A stretch of DNA of 64,000 bases from Pseudoalteromonas xiamenensis. Its GTDB lineage: Bacteria; Pseudomonadota; Gammaproteobacteria; Enterobacterales; Alteromonadaceae. The position numbers and the translations under genes were made by a program. Below, one piece after another: positions 61,485-64,000 of this stretch (positions are counted from its first letter, which is position 1; every line of letters starts with the position of its first letter). The stretch is from assembly GCF_042431545.1 (NCBI RefSeq), contig NZ_JBHLYX010000016.1; one strand, written 5' to 3'. The notes under the pieces were generated by a model, which saw nothing but the letters and a program-made list of their open reading frames with translations, did no database searches and was not told where the DNA came from.

Positions 61485-63413
61485 CTATTCAGGTAACCAA
61501 ACGCTCGTGCCTGTAAGCGCTACATTGTTAACGTTAGCTTTGAGTACTTTGTTGTTTACACGGGTCGATGATTGAGGTTGACTTACAAGGTATCCCTGCA
61601 CGCAGCTTATGCCGAGTTGCTTAACCAGCTCGAACTGTTCAGTACGTTCAACACCTTCTGCAACAAGCTTTAGCCCTAGGTCTTTCCCGAGCTCGCTAAT
61701 TGATTGTAGAATTTTGAAATACTTGATGCTGTCATGAGCCGAAGATATGAACTGTTTGTCTATTTTTATGACATCAATGGGCAAATCAGCTAGGGTACTT
61801 AATGAACTAAAACCAGTACCAAAATCGTCAATCGCAATAATAATGCCAGCCGCACGACATTGTTCCAACTCTTCAATGATATGGGAACTTGCTTTTATGA
61901 GCGTGGTTTCAGTGATTTCAAGCATCAGTGAAGAGGCTGGCAATTTAGTTTTAGCTAGAATATCGGAGACCCAACTATAGAGTTTTCTGTGGCGTAATTG
62001 TACACCTGAAACGTTTACCGACATTTTTACCTTTTTCATTCCAGCGTAGTACCAAGCGCTCATTTGGGCGCAAGCTTCGTACATGATCCAATCGCCTAGC
62101 TCCAAAATGATATTTGTTTCTTCAGCAATCGGAATAAATTCACTTGGCGTAATGTAACCCTCAACAGGATGATGCCATCTAACTAATGCTTCAAAATAAT
62201 CAATCGTGCAATCACCAACATGAACAATAGGCTGAAAGGTGAGAAAAAAGTTGTGAGACGCAAGTGCAAGGCGTAACTCTTCAACTAAATAGTGATACCG
62301 TCGAAGCTTGCTGCTCATCTCTGGTGAATAGATTTTGAAGATACCGCGGCCATCTGTTTTTGCTCTATACATCGCAACATCCGCCATTTGTAGTAATGAC
62401 TGTGGTGTTGCGGCAGAATCAGGGTACGTTGCGATACCAACACTCGCACTAATTTTGATTATTTTATTGCCTATATCAAAGTCAGTTTCGATCGCATTTA
62501 ATACGTCTTGTGCAATTTGAACACATTTGTCTTGATTGTCAAATTCGTCTATGAAAATAGAAAACTCATCACCGCCTAAACGGGATAGGCAATAGTCAAC
62601 TTCATTGTCGTTAACTGTAATTAAATCACTAATCTCATGACGTCGCGTTATTTCGTTTAGCCGTTTGGCGACGCTAATTAGCACTTCATCACCATAACTG
62701 TGGCCAAATGAATCATTAACTTGTTTAAAGCCATCTAAATCGATAAACAGAAGTGCACACTTGGATTTTGAGCGTTCTGCAAGCATAAGCTTTCTACTTA
62801 AATGCTTGAGGAAGGCGTGCCTATCAATTAATAGCGTGAGTTTGTCTTGATGATGAAGGTAGGTCGACTGAAATTGTAACTGAGAAAAACGTTCTGTAGA
62901 TTTTAGAAGCAATTGTTCGAGGTCATCGCAATATTTATTTTCTATAGGGCTAGAAAGCGTTTGGTTTTTCGTAATTCCTTGAGATAAAAAAAAGTGATTG
63001 AGGGTTTCTGTTATTTTGTCTTCATGCTCAATTGTTTGTTCTTCGTGATTGAACAAGCGGTGAAGATAAATACTACCAGCCGTAAAGAATAGCGTTAACA
63101 ATAAAAAAACAGGGTCGAGCAACGTGGATATAATTGCGATATTTGCAGGAACAATAACGAACTCACTTTCGTCTTTACTTACTAAAAAATAGAGCGTTTG
63201 TTTATCGTTGATGTAGTGGACATTGAAAAACGAACGAGCTTCACTGAAGTGATTTTGCTGGAGTGATTGCACTGGGATATGAATTTGGTGAGGCGCTGTT
63301 ACACTTTCAGTGGAGTTAGCTAATGTTGCAATTAAAACAGAATTGAAAATCAGCAGGACCGAGAAAAATAGACCTGTTATTAGAATACTTCGTTTTAATA
63401 CCAACTTACTCAA
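61485..63413 (-). CDS. Bifunctional GGDEF-EAL cyclic-di-GMP protein
   Basis: A 642-residue membrane protein: TM helix near the N terminus (ILITGLFFSVLLIFNSVLIATL), a periplasmic segment of about 65 residues, TM2 (IISTLLDPVFLLLTLFFTAGSIYL), then a GGDEF domain with intact G280-G281-D282-E283-F284 and an EAL domain with E408-A409-L410 (FEALVRWHHP) and DDFGTGFSSL. Both active motifs are present, so it may make and break c-di-GMP. The periplasmic input has no clear similarity. Regulates adhesion or motility by inference. Confidence 0.94.
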   Translation of the reverse strand: MSKLVLKRSILITGLFFSVLLIFNSVLIATLANSTESVTAPHQIHIPVQSLQQNHFSEARSFFNVHYINDKQTLYFLVSKDESEFVIVPANIAIISTLLDPVFLLLTLFFTAGSIYLHRLFNHEEQTIEHEDKITETLNHFFLSQGITKNQTLSSPIENKYCDDLEQLLLKSTERFSQLQFQSTYLHHQDKLTLLIDRHAFLKHLSRKLMLAERSKSKCALLFIDLDGFKQVNDSFGHSYGDEVLISVAKRLNEITRRHEISDLITVNDNEVDYCLSRLGGDEFSIFIDEFDNQDKCVQIAQDVLNAIETDFDIGNKIIKISASVGIATYPDSAATPQSLLQMADVAMYRAKTDGRGIFKIYSPEMSSKLRRYHYLVEELRLALASHNFFLTFQPIVHVGDCTIDYFEALVRWHHPVEGYITPSEFIPIAEETNIILELGDWIMYEACAQMSAWYYAGMKKVKMSVNVSGVQLRHRKLYSWVSDILAKTKLPASSLMLEITETTLIKASSHIIEELEQCRAAGIIIAIDDFGTGFSSLSTLADLPIDVIKIDKQFISSAHDSIKYFKILQSISELGKDLGLKLVAEGVERTEQFELVKQLGISCVQGYLVSQPQSSTRVNNKVLKANVNNVALTGTSVWLPE

Positions 63414-63987
63414 TTTAAACCCTTTCTAAGCGAAAAAATGGTGTGCTACTTTACCAATCAATGTGCGAATCAACTTGTCTAGCAATACAAACATAAGGCT
63501 AGCTGAAGTATATAACCTAAAGCTTAATAGACCTAATAACATATTATTACAGACCATTTTTCTAACCTTGTTTTTCATGTTTCGGGATGGTGTGTTTGTA
63601 CTTAAATTTAGCATCTATTGTTTATCGAAATGCAATTGTCAATCTAGGGCTCTGTGATCCATGTCCCCAAAGTTTGTCTCTTTGACAGCACAAATTTGTC
63701 TTTTTGCAATGTTCTACCAGATTAACCCAAATCGATGAGAAAAATTTAATCCTAGAACAAATTTCAAGTTGTATTTTTCCACCAAATGGCTTTTTAAAAC
63801 TTGGGCAAATAAACGAATCATTACAATAAACCTAAGTAAAGCAAACGTAACTCCCCAAAAAATATCGACATGTGTGTAGAAAAATTTAGTTATTTTCACT
63901 TTACAGTAAAAATATGCTCGACTAGTTTAAATAAGCAATCTCTCATGTTGGTCTAACAATTGCTCTTGTTCAAAGGAAATGTGAAAA
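63414..63987. other. AT-rich intergenic region at the right end
   Basis: No convincing ORF in 570 bases. It contains two near-repeats (AGTTTGTCTCTTTGACA and ATTTGTCTTTTTGCA around 63670-63710) and AT-rich promoter-like sequence. A 64-codon plus-strand frame at 63463-63657 lacks family features or a ribosome site and is left out. Confidence 0.5.
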
Positions 63988-64000
63988 ATGAAGAAATCGA
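63988..64000 (+). CDS. Start of a truncated gene
   Basis: ATGAAGAAATCGA begins at 63988, after AAAGGA at 63972-63977; only the first four codons (MKKS) are present. The N terminus fits a signal peptide but nothing more can be said. Confidence 0.35.

Noticed and set aside
63463..63657. 64-codon frame in the right-end intergenic region
   Set aside because: AT-rich, no ribosome site, no family features.
63668..63710. Two near-repeats as the start of a repeat array
   Set aside because: Only two imperfect copies; not a CRISPR or other array.
63714..63899. 61-codon minus-strand frame near the right end
   Set aside because: Phe/Leu-rich translation of AT-rich DNA without ribosome site; probably chance.
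1..64000. tRNA, rRNA, CRISPR, insertion sequences and prophage genes
   Set aside because: None of the characteristic motifs was seen by eye on either strand; a tRNAscan or IS search was not possible.

Overview
The window is a chromosomal segment of a marine gammaproteobacterium, most likely Alteromonadales close to Pseudoalteromonas. The evidence is gene content: two Oar-type TonB-dependent receptors of over 1000 residues, a large two-domain cytidine deaminase, hmgA-maiA, dnaK-dnaJ, pqiABC, astA with argD/astC, a DUF3081 protein, a TIGR02647 protein and many orphan periplasmic binding proteins. Base composition is moderately AT-rich throughout. I saw no insertion sequence, prophage, CRISPR array, rRNA or tRNA.

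Layout. 1-1578 is the 3' part of ppc. 1986-5154 holds a STAS-like protein, cytidine deaminase (cdd), convergent uridine phosphorylase (udp) and a DUF2189 membrane protein. 5463-10481 is an accessory stretch with an arginase-family hydrolase, an orphan binding protein, an exported TPR protein, a predicted Cys-His-Asp enzyme, a DUF1496 protein and a TIGR02647 protein. 10511-13055 is the homogentisate locus (maiA, hmgA) with a divergent MarR-type regulator and a clear operator. 13084-25234 looks like a nucleic-acid and phosphate scavenging region: an exported helical protein, two TonB-dependent receptors, an S1/P1 nuclease, a divergent two-gene pair (membrane-tethered PhnD-like protein plus a two-TM protein with a possible winged-helix domain) and a 5'-nucleotidase lipoprotein. 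25304-30072 carries small proteins, a MAPEG protein, a pitrilysin-type protease, a GNAT and a VOC protein. 30086-33578 is pqiABC. 33671-43073 includes a binding protein, an acyl-CoA thioesterase, dnaK-dnaJ, ybaK, fadE and an EamA transporter. 43131-50077 has a secreted subtilase with PKD and chitin-binding modules, a PBP1 protein, cytochrome b562, a plant-type dapA and an RhlE-type helicase. 50135-55234 has a chemoreceptor, a porin with a short PstS-like protein, DUF3081 and RNase Z. 55181-63413 has DUF2252-PPK2, DUF1338, astA, argD/astC with a divergent Lrp regulator, and a GGDEF-EAL protein.

How the genes fit together. Secreted nuclease, outer-membrane receptors, periplasmic 5'-nucleotidase, uridine phosphorylase and cytidine deaminase could together turn external nucleic acid into nucleosides and phosphate. 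Three sites of the form CTGGT-N3-ACCAG, or close to it, lie before fadE, the thioesterase gene and the STAS gene and match the FadR operator geometry, suggesting a fatty-acid regulon. The most promising undescribed system is the pair at 21652-23503, which could sense a periplasmic ligand and control the divergent nuclease/receptor genes. All functions are read from sequence motifs and remembered family features; no database search was run.
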